The position numbers were made by a program, and so were the translations under genes. From contig LSFY01000001.1 in assembly GCA_001584565.1 (NCBI GenBank), positions 978,001 to 1,042,000 on the forward strand: DNA of 64,000 nt, in the 5' to 3' direction. Numbering within the stretch: the first letter of the stretch is position 1; the number at the start of each line of letters is the position of its first letter. The notes below the pieces were generated by a model. That model was given only the letters and a program-made list of their open reading frames with translations, did not search any database and was not told the DNA's origin. Source of the DNA: Alkalithermobacter thermoalcaliphilus JW-YL-7 = DSM 7308. GTDB lineage: Bacteria; Bacillota; Clostridia; Peptostreptococcales; Peptostreptococcaceae. Shown piece by piece: positions 16,697-26,645 of this stretch.

Positions 16697-17116
16697 TTAC
16701 TTATTTCCTATCATATCTAAATAACTTTGCAATATAAATGTAGCTGCAATCATATCTATAACTTTTTTTCTTTTTTGTCTACTAATATCTGCTTCAAGTA
16801 AAGATCTTTGTGCAGCAACAGTAGTCAATCTTTCATCCCAAAGCTCTATACTAATATTTACCTTTTTTTTTAGCTTTTCACAAAACTTAATTACTTTTTC
16901 TCCTTGAGGGCCTACTGTTCCATTCATATTCTTTGGAAATCCTATTATTATTTTTTCTACGTCTTTTTCTTTTATTATTTTTTCAATTTCTTCTAAGTCT
17001 TTATTTATACCTTGTCTTTTTATTGTTTTTACTCCTTGTGCTGTTATTTTCATAAGGTCACTAACTGCAACTCCTATAGTTGCATCTCCTACATCTAAAG
17101 CCATAATCCTTTTCAT
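16697..17116 (-). CDS. ruvX: RuvX/YqgF Holliday-junction resolvase-like nuclease
   Basis: 139 residues with an RNase H fold: [16 protein letters not shown] (first catalytic Asp), [14 protein letters not shown] and [13 protein letters not shown], ending in [18 protein letters not shown]. All family motifs are present. In bacteria it is linked to pre-16S rRNA 5'-end maturation as well as proposed resolvase activity. Core neighbour of ireB and alaS; here an aldo-keto reductase and a membrane protein intervene. Confidence 0.93.
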   Translation of the reverse strand: MKRIMALDVGDATIGVAVSDLMKITAQGVKTIKRQGINKDLEEIEKIIKEKDVEKIIIGFPKNMNGTVGPQGEKVIKFCEKLKKKVNISIELWDERLTTVAAQRSLLEADISRQKRKKVIDMIAATFILQSYLDMIGNK

Positions 17117-17125
17117 ATTATCCTC

Positions 17126-18076
17126 CTAAATCACTTTAATGCAAAAATCTTTACAATATTTTGAGCAATATCCACAAAGTACGCATTTGTCTGGATCTAC
17201 AACAGCTTTTTCATTTACTATCTTAAGTGCTTTGTGACTACATTTTTGAACGCATGCATTACAACCTATACACCAGCTTGCTATTTGAAGATGTCTTTTT
17301 TTATTGTTTAACTTTCTCTTTATATCATCTGGAATTATTTTTCCCTCTACTTTAAGTATATTAGCTATAACTTCTTCTTTAGATTGCATTCCTATTGCTA
17401 TTGAATCTATGATATCTAAAGATAAAACAAAATCCATAGCTTCATCATAAGAATATATTAAATTCCCTCCACCTAATGGTTTCATAGCATATATTCCTAT
17501 ATTATTTTTTTTTGCTTGTCTTATAGCTTCGATCATTTCATCTATAGTTCCATCATGTATTCCTATTCCTTGTTTATTTACTATTGGATGTATTACATCT
17601 ATTTCTTTAAATTTTATTGCATCTTTTACTCCTGATACATTATGAGTAGATATCCCAACTGATCTTATATATCCTTTTTCCTTCATCTTTATAAAAAATT
17701 CTAACGCTTCATAGTGACCCCTTATTGTATGTTCACTTTCTTGTTCATGCAGCAAAAATCCATCTACATAATCTGTTCCCATTTCTTTTAAAGCTTCTTT
17801 TAGACTTTCTTGTGCAGTTTCTTTTGAGTATGCATATGACTTTGTTATTATAACTACATTCTCTCTTTTATATGACTTTAAAGCTTGTTTAATATGAGGA
17901 TACGTCCCATAAAGTTGAGCTGTATCTATAAAATTTATACCCCTTTCAAGTGCTTCTAATATAACTTTTGATCCTTCTTCTTTAGTCATATTCTTTTGCA
18001 AAGGGCCTATAGTTAATGCTCCAAAGCATATATTAGACACTTTAAGTCCTGTTTTTCCTAATACGTTATATCTCAT
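17126..18076 (-). CDS. Aldo/keto reductase with C-terminal 2x[4Fe-4S] ferredoxin domain
   Basis: 316 residues from ATG 18076 (GGAGTGAT upstream). The aldo/keto reductase barrel (about 1-255) opens MRYNVLGKTGLKVSNICFG and has FIDTAQLYGTY, the Asp-Tyr part of the catalytic tetrad, with HEQES in place of the usual strand-4 His context. The tail CIGCNACVQKCSHKAL ... CVLCGYCSKYC supplies two cluster-binding motifs, typical of clostridial reductases that couple NAD(P)H or ferredoxin to an unknown carbonyl. Ten bp from ruvX, same strand. Confidence 0.85.
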   Translation of the reverse strand: MRYNVLGKTGLKVSNICFGALTIGPLQKNMTKEEGSKVILEALERGINFIDTAQLYGTYPHIKQALKSYKRENVVIITKSYAYSKETAQESLKEALKEMGTDYVDGFLLHEQESEHTIRGHYEALEFFIKMKEKGYIRSVGISTHNVSGVKDAIKFKEIDVIHPIVNKQGIGIHDGTIDEMIEAIRQAKKNNIGIYAMKPLGGGNLIYSYDEAMDFVLSLDIIDSIAIGMQSKEEVIANILKVEGKIIPDDIKRKLNNKKRHLQIASWCIGCNACVQKCSHKALKIVNEKAVVDPDKCVLCGYCSKYCKDFCIKVI

Positions 18077-18091
18077 TCTAATCACTCCAAA

Positions 18092-18118
18092 AAACTAGCC
18101 AGGTTTATTCCTGGCTTT
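18092..18118 (-). terminator. Terminator overlapping the end of the 716-residue membrane protein gene
   Basis: AGCCAGGAATAAACCTGGCT on the minus strand spans the last three codons and stop and is followed by AGTTTTTT. Confidence 0.75.
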
Positions 18119-20255
18119 TTAACTTATCTATATCTTTCATTATAAGCAAAAGTACTGGGACTATAACATACAAAATACTTGTAGCTGCAGCTACAACTCC
18201 TGAATCATTTACTAAAAAACCTACGATACTACCAGCTATTATAGCTTGCCATCCTTTTTCTATATTTGGATATATATCACATAGTTTTTTGAGTATTCCA
18301 GATGGTTTATTAAATAGTATACCTACTATAATAACCCCTAATATAAGTACTTTACTCCATATAGACACTCCTATAAGTCTTAAATTCATTTCTATCTTTC
18401 TTCTTATGATTTGTATTATTATAATAGGTCCTGTAGTAATTATATCTTGTATAGCTCCTCCTAGGTGTGATTGACTTTTTGAAAAGTTAATATCTATAAA
18501 TGCCATAGTACCAACTACTAAAACTACTAAAGTTAATATTAGGATAATTTTCTTTATATCTACTTTCACATCATAAACTTTTAAAATTAAAAATGTGAAC
18601 GCAAATACTGCAGTTATTGTTCCACCTACATTAGCTCCCATTTTAGGATGACCTAATATAAATATACACATAAACAGTACTAAGCTTAATACTAGTTTTG
18701 ATATTTTATTTTTTTCTAGTAAAGAAGATAGAGAAAGTATTATTGATCCTATCAAAACTCCCATATACTCATTACCAATCCCATAGTATCTTGCTCCAAT
18801 TATAGGGTCGTATCCTAATAGAGAATTTTTTATCATATTTTGTCCTGTAGCTGCATCTATTAAAATTCCTAAGAAAGTAATACTACTTAATATAGTTATT
18901 TTATTTAAATCATCTTTTACAAATTTATGCACTATATAAAATGCTACAAATGATAATCCTATTGCTGCTAATATTATGCTTAGCTCACTATTTAGGTTTA
19001 AAATAGGCTCTATTAAAAGAACAAATGGTATAACTAAAGTAAATTTCAAAATTGCTACAAATGCATTAAATAACTGCTTTGGTATTTTCTTTTTCATGAA
19101 TATTGCTAAAAGCGCAATTATCCATACTATCATTTGAAAAACAGCATAAGTATATAAAGTTGGAATTCTTATGTTATATGTAGATACTATTTTTTCATAT
19201 TCATAATTTAAAAAATCTATATTATTGTCTTTAGATATTTTCTGTATAGTTCTTCCAATCATTGCTGGAGATTCTTTACCAAAATACTCTAATATATCTA
19301 CTGGGATATCTACATTTCCTATAAGCCCTTTCCTTCTAGTTGTTGAAGATGCAAGAATTCCTTTTGAATCTTTTTCAAACACAATGACCGGAGAAAGTCT
19401 GTATCCTGCTCTAAAATGCTCTAAAGTAGGATAAGGACTTAATATATATATTCTATCATTTTCACTTGCGATATTAAAAAGCTCATCTAGGTAACCACTT
19501 ATGTTATCGTATATTTTTTCTTTCATTTTATTGTAAGAGTTTAAATTTAAATTGTTTCTATAAAGATCTAATCTGTAAGTGTCTCCTAATTCAACTACTA
19601 ACAGATCACTTTTATCATAGAATTTTTTAGTATCAGCTATAAGTCTTTTATAATCAGTTTTTATCCCAAAAGGCATAGTGTTATCATCTATATTTATAAA
19701 ATCAATGTTTCCGTTTTCTATTTGTCCATTTTCATCCATGCCTATTAGACATATTTCTCTTCTTTGTTCTGTATCTGTGTCTGCATTTCCTATAACAGAA
19801 ACCCTTAAGTCATTGTTTTTCAACTCTGTTCCAAGTGCTCCTAAAACTGCTGAGTATTCTCCAGCTAAACTTTCAGATCTTAAAGTATTGATGTTAAGGT
19901 TGTTTATATATTTTGCTTTTTTTCCTGTTCTTCTTTCATAAATTTTCTTACTTTGTTCATCTAGTGTTTGAAAGTCTAAGCTTCTATAATTTATATATGC
20001 TCTAGTTCCTGATCCTATAGTTGCATAAGACCTTACATCCGATGTTCCCCTAGAACCTCTTATATTCATAAGGCCTATATATCCTCTATCATTTAGTTCT
20101 TGTTTTATTCTGTCTATACTGAGCATATTTTCTAAAGAAGTTCTATTTATAACAACTAATATTACTTTTCCATTTGTATCTGCATAAGAAAAACTAGTAA
20201 AAACATTAAGTATAAACAAAATTGCCAAAAATAATCCGAAAAATCTTTTTTTCAA
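18105..20255 (-). CDS. Large membrane protein with extracellular alkaline-phosphatase-like part, unknown function
   Basis: 716 residues. A signal peptide (cleavage near SYA-D) precedes a roughly 330-residue soluble region containing VVINRTSLENM, GSRGTSDVRSYATIG and ELGDTYRLDLYR, which loosely resembles phosphatase/sulfatase-fold proteins. About 10 membrane helices follow, including NEYMGVLIGSIIL and KMGANVGGTITAVFAF. This layout recurs in Clostridia beside ireB and alaS, but I know no function. It lies 9 bp from ireB in the same operon. An envelope role is likely from topology only. Confidence 0.7.
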   Translation of the reverse strand: MKKRFFGLFLAILFILNVFTSFSYADTNGKVILVVINRTSLENMLSIDRIKQELNDRGYIGLMNIRGSRGTSDVRSYATIGSGTRAYINYRSLDFQTLDEQSKKIYERRTGKKAKYINNLNINTLRSESLAGEYSAVLGALGTELKNNDLRVSVIGNADTDTEQRREICLIGMDENGQIENGNIDFINIDDNTMPFGIKTDYKRLIADTKKFYDKSDLLVVELGDTYRLDLYRNNLNLNSYNKMKEKIYDNISGYLDELFNIASENDRIYILSPYPTLEHFRAGYRLSPVIVFEKDSKGILASSTTRRKGLIGNVDIPVDILEYFGKESPAMIGRTIQKISKDNNIDFLNYEYEKIVSTYNIRIPTLYTYAVFQMIVWIIALLAIFMKKKIPKQLFNAFVAILKFTLVIPFVLLIEPILNLNSELSIILAAIGLSFVAFYIVHKFVKDDLNKITILSSITFLGILIDAATGQNMIKNSLLGYDPIIGARYYGIGNEYMGVLIGSIILSLSSLLEKNKISKLVLSLVLFMCIFILGHPKMGANVGGTITAVFAFTFLILKVYDVKVDIKKIILILTLVVLVVGTMAFIDINFSKSQSHLGGAIQDIITTGPIIIIQIIRRKIEMNLRLIGVSIWSKVLILGVIIVGILFNKPSGILKKLCDIYPNIEKGWQAIIAGSIVGFLVNDSGVVAAATSILYVIVPVLLLIMKDIDKLKSQE

Positions 20256-20264
20256 CTGATCTAC

Positions 20265-20522
20265 CTACTTTCCTTCTAAGTATTTTTTTAATATTTCTTC
20301 TAATATTTCATCTCTTTCTATTTTTCTTATCATCGTTCTTGCATCTTTATAACTAGTTATATAACTTGGATCTCCTGATAATATGTATCCTATTAATTGG
20401 TTAACAGGGTTGTAGCCTTTTTCTTTTAAAGCGTGATAAACGTTAAGTATTATATCTTTAGGAGTAAGGTCTTCTTTTTCTGGTGACTCAAACATCATTG
20501 TTAATTCTAAATCTTTTTCCAT
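20265..20522 (-). CDS. ireB: IreB-family regulatory phosphoprotein (UPF0297)
   Basis: 85 residues from ATG 20522 (GGGGTG upstream). It carries the UPF0297 core: TMMFESPEKE, DIILNVYHALKEKGYNPVNQLIGYILSGDPSYITSY and ARTMIRKIERDEI. In Enterococcus IreB is phosphorylated on Thr by the Ser/Thr kinase IreK and modulates cell-wall stress resistance; the N-terminal Thr is present here. Conserved position directly downstream of alaS. Confidence 0.93.
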   Translation of the reverse strand: MEKDLELTMMFESPEKEDLTPKDIILNVYHALKEKGYNPVNQLIGYILSGDPSYITSYKDARTMIRKIERDEILEEILKKYLEGK

Positions 20523-20569
20523 AAACAACACCCCTTTTATTGTTTGCATATATTATAGCATATATGTAT

Positions 20570-20606
20570 AAAGTAACAAAGTCTTCATCTAAGACGACTC
20601 TGTTAT
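20570..20606 (-). terminator. Probable terminator between alaS and ireB
   Basis: Minus-strand AACAGAGTCGTCTT / AAGACTTTGTT imperfect stem after the alaS stop. Its AACAAAGTCTTC half resembles the start of the dispersed repeat at 10817 and 40811. Confidence 0.5.
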
Positions 20607-20611
20607 TAGTT

Positions 20612-23254
20612 TTACCCTTTTATTTGATTTTGCAACACTTGTTTTGAATAATCTATTGCTTTATCTATTTTTGTAATATCTTTTCCACCTGCTTGGGCCA
20701 TATTTGGTTTTCCGCCACCGCCTCCACCTGCGATTTTGGCAACTTCTTTTATAAGATTTCCTGCATGAACTCCTTTTTCTATCACATCTTTAGTTGCAGT
20801 TGCTACAAAATTTACTTTATTATCATTAACTGCTCCTAAAACTATAACTCCAGATACTAACTTATCTCTTAATGTATCTGCCATATTTCTTAGGGTATCC
20901 ATATCCATATTATCAAACTTTCCAGCAACAACATTTATTCCTTTTACAGATTCTTTTTTGCTTAATATTTCATCTACTGAAAGCATAGATAGTTTCGTTT
21001 TTAGAGAACTTACCTCTTTATTTAATTCTTTTATTTCTTCAACTACAGATTCAGCTTTATTTATTAAGTTATCTTCCTTAGTCTTTAATACTGAACATAC
21101 TTTTGATATAGTTTCATTTTGTTTATTTATATACTCGTACACATTTAAACCTGTTATAGCCTCTATTCTCCTTATTCCTGAAGCTATACCTGATTCTGAT
21201 AAAATTTTAAACAAGCCTATCTGTCCTGTATTCTCTACATGTGTTCCTCCACAAAGCTCTATTGAATAATCTCCCATAAAAACTACTCTAACTAAATCTT
21301 TATATTTTTCTCCAAAAAGCGCTGTAGCTCCAACTTTTTTAGCATCATTTATATCCATTTCTTTAGCAGATACTTTAAGTCCGCTTAATATAGTTTTGTT
21401 TACAAGACTTTCTATAGCTGATAAATCTTCTTTTGATATAGGCTCAAAATGAGTAAAGTCAAATCTTAACCTATCTGGAGTAACTAAAGATCCAGACTGT
21501 TGAACATGATCTCCTAGTATATCTTTTAAAGCTTTATGAAGAAGATGTGTTGCCGAGTGGTTTCTTGCTGTATTTTCTCTTTCATCTTTACAAACACATA
21601 ACTCAACTTCATCATTTACTTTTATAATACCACTTTCTATTTCTACTTCATGATAAATTATGTCATTTACTGCTTTTTTAGTATTTACTACTTTTGCTTT
21701 AAAGTTATCACTTATAATAACTCCCTTATCTCCTACCTGTCCACCACCTTCAGGATAAAAAGGTGTTTTTTGAGTTATTATTATAGCACTTTTGCCTTGT
21801 ATTGCTTCATTCACTATTTCATCGTCTATTACTATGGCTAATACATTGCTTTTTGCCTTTAGATCTTCGTACCCTATAAACTCTACTTTTTCACTAATAT
21901 TCAACTTAGAAAAAGCATCTTCTTTCCAACCTTGTGCTCCTTCATTTTGTCTTGCAACTCTTGCTCTATTTCTTTGTTTTTCCATTTCTTTTTCAAATTC
22001 ATCTTTATCTATATCTAGTCCTTCTTCAATTAAAATTTCTTTTGTTAAGTCTATTGGGAACCCAAAAGTATCGTAAAGTTTGAATGCTTTTTCTCCAGAT
22101 AGTATTTTTTCGTTGTTATCTTTAAGCTCATCTATATATTGTTTTAATATATCCATACCTTGATCTATAGTTTCTTGGAATTTGTCTTCTTCTATTTTTA
22201 TAACTTTTTTTATGTAATCACTTTTTTGTACAAGTTCAGGATAAGCTTCTTTACTTACATCAATTACTCTATCTGCTAATTGATATAAAAATGCTCCTTT
22301 AACTCCTAGTAATTTACCATGTCTTGCAGCTCTTCTTAAAAGCCTTCTTAAAACATATCCTCTTCCCTCATTAGATGGAAGAACGCCATCAGATACTAAG
22401 AATGTAACAGCTCTTATATGGTCTGTAATTACTCTTATAGATATGTCTTTTTTATTATCTTCATTGTACTTTATATTAGCTATTTGTATAACACCTTGTA
22501 GTATATGCTTTATTGTATCTATATCAAATATCGTGTCTACTCCTTGCATAAGGCAAGCTATTCTCTCAAGTCCCATACCAGTATCTATATTAGGATTTGG
22601 TAGAGGGTTATAATTTCCTTGTTCATCTTTATCAAACTGAGTAAATACATGATTCCAAAACTCTACATATCTATCGCAATCACATCCAGGCTTGCAATCT
22701 TCACTTTTGCAACCATATTTTTCTCCTCTATCAAAGTAAATTTCTGAACATGGTCCACACGGCCCTGTTCCTATTTCCCAGAAATTATCATCTTTTCCTA
22801 GTCTAACTATTTTTTCAGCTTCAACGCCGATTTCTTTATTCCATATTTCAAAAGCTTCATCATCATTTTCATATATCGATACCCACAATTTTTCTTTAGG
22901 AATTTCTAAATGCTCTGTTATAAATTCCCATCCCCAATGTATAGATTCTCTCTTAAAGTAATCTCCAAAAGAAAAGTTGCCTAGCATTTCAAAGAAAGTA
23001 GCATGTCTTGATGTTACTCCTACATTTTCTATATCACCAGTTCTTATACATTTTTGACATGTAGCCATTCTGTTTTTAGGTGGTTTTTCTTTACCCATAA
23101 AATAGTTTTTTAGTGGTGCCATTCCTGCATTTATCAACAATAAACTTGCATCATCTTGTGGAACTAAGGAATAACTAGGTCTTACTAAGTGATCTTTTGA
23201 TTCAAAAAAGTTAAGAAATCTTTTTCTTATTTCGTTCAAACCAAGTTTATTCAT
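20612..23254 (-). CDS. alaS: Alanyl-tRNA synthetase
   Basis: 880 residues, full length. Catalytic class II core at the N-terminus (RPSYSLVPQDDASLLLINAGMAPL; motif 2/3 region), a Zn-binding cluster CKSEDCKPGCDC, tRNA-recognition domain, editing domain with HSATHLLH and CGGTH, and a C-terminal Gly-rich DHHA1 segment ending GGGGGGKPNMAQAGG. All editing-site residues are visible, so mis-charged Ser/Gly-tRNAAla should be cleared. A T-box leader lies upstream. Confidence 0.97.
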   Translation of the reverse strand: MNKLGLNEIRKRFLNFFESKDHLVRPSYSLVPQDDASLLLINAGMAPLKNYFMGKEKPPKNRMATCQKCIRTGDIENVGVTSRHATFFEMLGNFSFGDYFKRESIHWGWEFITEHLEIPKEKLWVSIYENDDEAFEIWNKEIGVEAEKIVRLGKDDNFWEIGTGPCGPCSEIYFDRGEKYGCKSEDCKPGCDCDRYVEFWNHVFTQFDKDEQGNYNPLPNPNIDTGMGLERIACLMQGVDTIFDIDTIKHILQGVIQIANIKYNEDNKKDISIRVITDHIRAVTFLVSDGVLPSNEGRGYVLRRLLRRAARHGKLLGVKGAFLYQLADRVIDVSKEAYPELVQKSDYIKKVIKIEEDKFQETIDQGMDILKQYIDELKDNNEKILSGEKAFKLYDTFGFPIDLTKEILIEEGLDIDKDEFEKEMEKQRNRARVARQNEGAQGWKEDAFSKLNISEKVEFIGYEDLKAKSNVLAIVIDDEIVNEAIQGKSAIIITQKTPFYPEGGGQVGDKGVIISDNFKAKVVNTKKAVNDIIYHEVEIESGIIKVNDEVELCVCKDERENTARNHSATHLLHKALKDILGDHVQQSGSLVTPDRLRFDFTHFEPISKEDLSAIESLVNKTILSGLKVSAKEMDINDAKKVGATALFGEKYKDLVRVVFMGDYSIELCGGTHVENTGQIGLFKILSESGIASGIRRIEAITGLNVYEYINKQNETISKVCSVLKTKEDNLINKAESVVEEIKELNKEVSSLKTKLSMLSVDEILSKKESVKGINVVAGKFDNMDMDTLRNMADTLRDKLVSGVIVLGAVNDNKVNFVATATKDVIEKGVHAGNLIKEVAKIAGGGGGGKPNMAQAGGKDITKIDKAIDYSKQVLQNQIKG

Positions 23255-23279
23255 ATATTTTCCTCCTTTTTATGTACAT

Positions 23280-23530
23280 AATAAAATCCCTAGTCTCTAT
23301 GGAGAACATAGGGACGAGGGATTAATCTCGCGGTACCACCCTATTTGCTAAAAATTAGCATCTTAGGTTAAACCTTATTGTAACGGAAATAATCCGGCAA
23401 CTCCTACTTGATTCAAAGTTGCAACTCCAAGAGAGCTTCAATTAACCTATCTAGGAATCTTCCAGCCTTGGATCCCTTCTCTATAAGAATCAGTTAATTT
23501 ACTAGTTCTTTTCACAGTTTTTGTCATTAT
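23280..23530 (-). promoter_or_regulatory. T-box riboswitch (tRNA-Ala sensing) of alaS
   Basis: The conserved T-box sequence AGGGTGGTACCGCGAG lies at 23329-23344 on the minus strand, followed by the terminator hairpin CCCTCGTCCCTATG / CATAGAGACTAGGG and T-rich tract at about 23285-23320. The long stem I spans about 23405-23500. A GCU alanine triplet in the context GAA-GCU-CUC (23434-23436) is the likely specifier. Uncharged tRNA-Ala would stabilise the antiterminator and allow alaS transcription. Confidence 0.93.
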
Positions 23531-23583
23531 ATAACCATATTCTACATTTTATACAACAAAACGTAGTCTGTCAATAATTTTAC

Positions 23584-23766
23584 TTAAAACCATCCATTGT
23601 CCATTCTATCCATAACTTTGTTTGCAAATCTAGCTATATTTCTTCCTGTTCTATAAACTCTCCTTCTTTGCATAACATTCATTCTTGATAAAGCATAAGC
23701 TGAAGCTGTAGCTCCTAGTATGCCTCCTATTATGGCAGCGTTAGTCATACTTCCATTTCTTCTCAT
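23584..23766 (-). CDS. YrzQ/DUF3918-like small membrane protein
   Basis: 60 residues with one Gly/Ala-rich helix (NAAIIGGILGATASAYAL) between an Arg-rich start and the RRRVYRTGRNIARFANKVMDRM tail, a pattern of the DUF3918 family (B. subtilis YrzQ). GGGGTG precedes ATG 23766. It lies between mnmA and the alaS T-box, a conserved spot. Function unknown. Confidence 0.7.
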   Translation of the reverse strand: MRRNGSMTNAAIIGGILGATASAYALSRMNVMQRRRVYRTGRNIARFANKVMDRMDNGWF

Positions 23767-23841
23767 AAAAGCACCCCTTTCATACTTTTATGATTAGTTT
23801 TTACTTATCAAATTAATATATACTAGCTAATTTTTGCAAAA

Positions 23842-24927
23842 TTATAATCTTTTTTCTATTATACCTCCACCTACTACTATATCATCTTTGTACATAACTA
23901 CAGACTGTCCAGGAGTAATAGCTCTTTGCATTTGATCAAATACTATTCTGATTTTTCCATTTCCCTCATTAAATACAGTAGCTTCTTTAGGTGGAGCTGA
24001 ATATCTTATCTTAGCCTTTACTTTTATAGGCTCTTTTATTTCATCAAATAAAATTATATTTACATCAGATGCTATTAGTTCATTACTGAATACTTCATCG
24101 TGTTCTCCTAATACTACTAAATTTTTCTCTGGAATTATATCAACTACAAACATAGGTTTTCCTAGTGCTATTCCTAAACCTTTTCTTTGTCCGATTGTAT
24201 AATTTATTATACCCTTATGTTTTCCTAATATTTTTCCATTTTTATCTACAAAGTTTCCTTCTTTTATTTTTACTTTAGAATGTTCCTTTACATATCTAGC
24301 ATAATCGTTATCTTTTACAAAACATATCTCTTGACTATCTGGTTTATTAGCTACATCTAACCCTATTTCTTTAGCAATTTGTCTTATCTTATCTTTAGTG
24401 TAATAGCCTAAAGGCATTAGTGTATGAGAAAGTTGATATTGTGTCATATTGTAAAGTGCATATGTTTGATCTTTTTCATCTGTTATCGACTTTTTCAAAA
24501 GGTATCTGTTTAAAGTTTCATCAAACTCAATTTTTGCATAATGACCTGTTGCTACATAGTCACATCCAACCTTTTTTGCTCTTTTTAAAAATTCATCGAA
24601 TTTTATATGTTTATTACACGCTATACAAGGATTAGGCGTTCTTCCTACTAAGTATTCATCTATGAAGTAATCTATAACTTTCTCTTTAAATATATCTTTA
24701 AAATTCATAACATAAAAAGGAATTCCTATTTTATCAGCAACTTTTCGCGCATCTTCTACAGCTGATAACGAGCAACATCCTCCTTCATTTTCTATAACAT
24801 CGTCGTCTTCATTTTGCCAAATTTGCATAGTAACTCCTATTACATCATATCCTTGTTCTTTTAATAAGTATGCTGCAACAGAGCTATCTACACCTCCACT
24901 CATTCCTATCATAACTCTTTTTTTCAA
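23842..24927 (-). CDS. mnmA: tRNA-specific 2-thiouridylase MnmA
   Basis: 361 residues from a TTG at 24927 that has GAGGTGAT ideally spaced; an ATG at 24945 has no ribosome site. PP-loop motif [15 protein letters not shown] binds ATP. Catalytic Cys residues lie in [12 protein letters not shown] and in the SQEICFVKD loop. It thiolates U34 of tRNA Lys, Glu and Gln with sulfur from a cysteine desulfurase; iscS-iscU lie just upstream, though a terminator separates the operons. Confidence 0.95.
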   Translation of the reverse strand: MKKRVMIGMSGGVDSSVAAYLLKEQGYDVIGVTMQIWQNEDDDVIENEGGCCSLSAVEDARKVADKIGIPFYVMNFKDIFKEKVIDYFIDEYLVGRTPNPCIACNKHIKFDEFLKRAKKVGCDYVATGHYAKIEFDETLNRYLLKKSITDEKDQTYALYNMTQYQLSHTLMPLGYYTKDKIRQIAKEIGLDVANKPDSQEICFVKDNDYARYVKEHSKVKIKEGNFVDKNGKILGKHKGIINYTIGQRKGLGIALGKPMFVVDIIPEKNLVVLGEHDEVFSNELIASDVNIILFDEIKEPIKVKAKIRYSAPPKEATVFNEGNGKIRIVFDQMQRAITPGQSVVMYKDDIVVGGGIIEKRL

Positions 24928-24965
24928 GTTTATCACCTCGTACATTTATTTTATGTTTTTATTTT

Positions 24966-24996
24966 AAAATTAAAACCCGGGCATTATTCCCCGGGT
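24966..24996 (-). terminator. Terminator of iscR-iscS-iscU operon
   Basis: ACCCGGGgaataatgCCCGGGT, a GC-rich stem followed by TTTTAATTTT, between iscU and mnmA. Confidence 0.9.
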
Positions 24997-25002
24997 AAAG
25001 AA

Positions 25003-25443
25003 TTATTCTTCATCTTCTTCGTGATGATGATCATGTTCATCATCTATTTTTATGTTCTCTAGTCCTTGTATATAAACATTATTTTTCTTTGCATAATCTA
25101 ATAAAGCTGACTTTACTGCTTGTTCTGCTAAAACTGAACAGTGCATTTTAGCAGGTGGTAATCCATCTAAAGCATCTGCAACAGCTTTATTCGTAAGCTC
25201 TAAAGCTTCTTGTATAGTTTTTCCTTTTATCATTTCTGTTGCCATGCTTGAAGTTGCTATAGCTGATCCACATCCGAAAGTTTTAAATTTAACATCTTTT
25301 ATGATATTATCTTCTATTTTTAGATAAATTTTCATTATATCTCCACATTTTGCATTTCCTACTTGTCCAACGCCATCTGCATCTTCTATTTCTCCTACAT
25401 TTCGTGGATTCATAAAATGATCCATTACTTTTTCTGTATACAT
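25003..25443 (-). CDS. iscU: Iron-sulfur cluster scaffold IscU/NifU-like
   Basis: 146 residues. The three cluster-ligand Cys sit in NAKCGDIMKIYL, FGCGSAIATSS and MHCSVLAEQAV. A Glu/His-rich tail (DDEHDHHHEEDEE) may bind metal ions and is an unusual but known addition in Clostridia. The gene is one base from iscS, so coupled translation is likely. It builds Fe-S clusters with sulfur from IscS. Confidence 0.95.
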   Translation of the reverse strand: MYTEKVMDHFMNPRNVGEIEDADGVGQVGNAKCGDIMKIYLKIEDNIIKDVKFKTFGCGSAIATSSMATEMIKGKTIQEALELTNKAVADALDGLPPAKMHCSVLAEQAVKSALLDYAKKNNVYIQGLENIKIDDEHDHHHEEDEE

Positions 25444-25444
25444 T

Positions 25445-26632
25445 TTAATTTCCTCCCTTTGTTACCTTTTCATAAAGCGGCGACATCATTCTAAGTCTTT
25501 CAACTATTTTTGGTAGATTATCTAATACATAATCTACATCTTCTTCTGTGTTCATATCTCCAAGAGATAACCTTAAAGAACCATGTGCTATCTCATGAGA
25601 TAACCCTATAGCCATAAGAACGTGTGATGGATCAAGCGAACCTGATGTGCAGGCTGAACCACTTGAACCTGCAATACCTAACATATCTAAGCTTAAAAGT
25701 AACGCTTCTCCTTCTATAAACTCAAACGAAAAATTAGCATTTCCCGGTAATCTATTTGTTCTATGTCCATTTAATCTTGTATATGGAATTTTATCTAATA
25801 CTCCATTTATAAGTTTTTCTCTTAAACTTGTAAGTTTTTCTATATGATTGTCTAAATTAATTCTTGCTATCTGAGCTGCTTTTCCAAAACCAACTATTCC
25901 TGCTATATTCTCTGTTCCTGCTCTTCTTTTCTTTTCTTGTGCTCCTCCGTGAACTAAAGGATGAAGTTTTATACCTTTTTTAACATATAAAGCCCCTACT
26001 CCTTTAGGACCATATATTTTGTGAGAAGACATTGCCATTAAATCTATGTCTAATTCTTTTACATCTACTTTTACATTCCCTACTGCCTGAACTGCATCAG
26101 TATGAAAAGCTATGCCCTTTTCTTTTGCTATCTGTGCAATTTCTTTTATAGGTTGTATAGTTCCTATTTCATTGTTTGCAAACATTACTGATATAAGTAT
26201 TGTTGTATCTTTTATAGATTCTCTAAGCTGTTTAAGATCTACAATTCCGTCTTTATCTACATCTAAGTATGTTACTTCAAATCCATGATACTTCTCTAAA
26301 TACTCACAAGTATGAAGTACTGCATGATGCTCTATTTTAGTTGTTATTATATGATTTCCCCTTTCTTTGTTTGCAAACGCATAGCCTTTTATAGCCCAGT
26401 TATCAGCCTCTGTTCCTCCTGCTGTGAAATATATTTCAGAAGTATTAGCATTTATAAGTTTTGCAACTTCTTCTCTTGCAGTTTCTAAAGCACTTTTAAC
26501 TTCTCGTCCGAAACAATGTATACTTGAAGCATTTCCAAACAATTCAGTATAATAAGGCATCATAGCATCTAATACTTCTTTTTTCATCGGAGTAGTAGCA
26601 GCATAATCCATATATACTTTTCTTTTTTCCAT
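25445..26632 (-). CDS. iscS: Cysteine desulfurase IscS/NifS-like
   Basis: 395 residues from ATG 26632 with GGAG nearby; the longer frame to 26680 would run into iscR. PLP lysine in SSHKIYGPKG, the persulfide-forming Cys in GSACTSGSLDPSHVL, and the N-terminal YMDYAATTPMKKEVLDAM are all present. It removes sulfur from cysteine for Fe-S assembly, and possibly for MnmA. Middle gene of iscR-iscS-iscU. Confidence 0.95.
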   Translation of the reverse strand: MEKRKVYMDYAATTPMKKEVLDAMMPYYTELFGNASSIHCFGREVKSALETAREEVAKLINANTSEIYFTAGGTEADNWAIKGYAFANKERGNHIITTKIEHHAVLHTCEYLEKYHGFEVTYLDVDKDGIVDLKQLRESIKDTTILISVMFANNEIGTIQPIKEIAQIAKEKGIAFHTDAVQAVGNVKVDVKELDIDLMAMSSHKIYGPKGVGALYVKKGIKLHPLVHGGAQEKKRRAGTENIAGIVGFGKAAQIARINLDNHIEKLTSLREKLINGVLDKIPYTRLNGHRTNRLPGNANFSFEFIEGEALLLSLDMLGIAGSSGSACTSGSLDPSHVLMAIGLSHEIAHGSLRLSLGDMNTEEDVDYVLDNLPKIVERLRMMSPLYEKVTKGGN

Positions 26633-26645
26633 GACACTCCATCTC

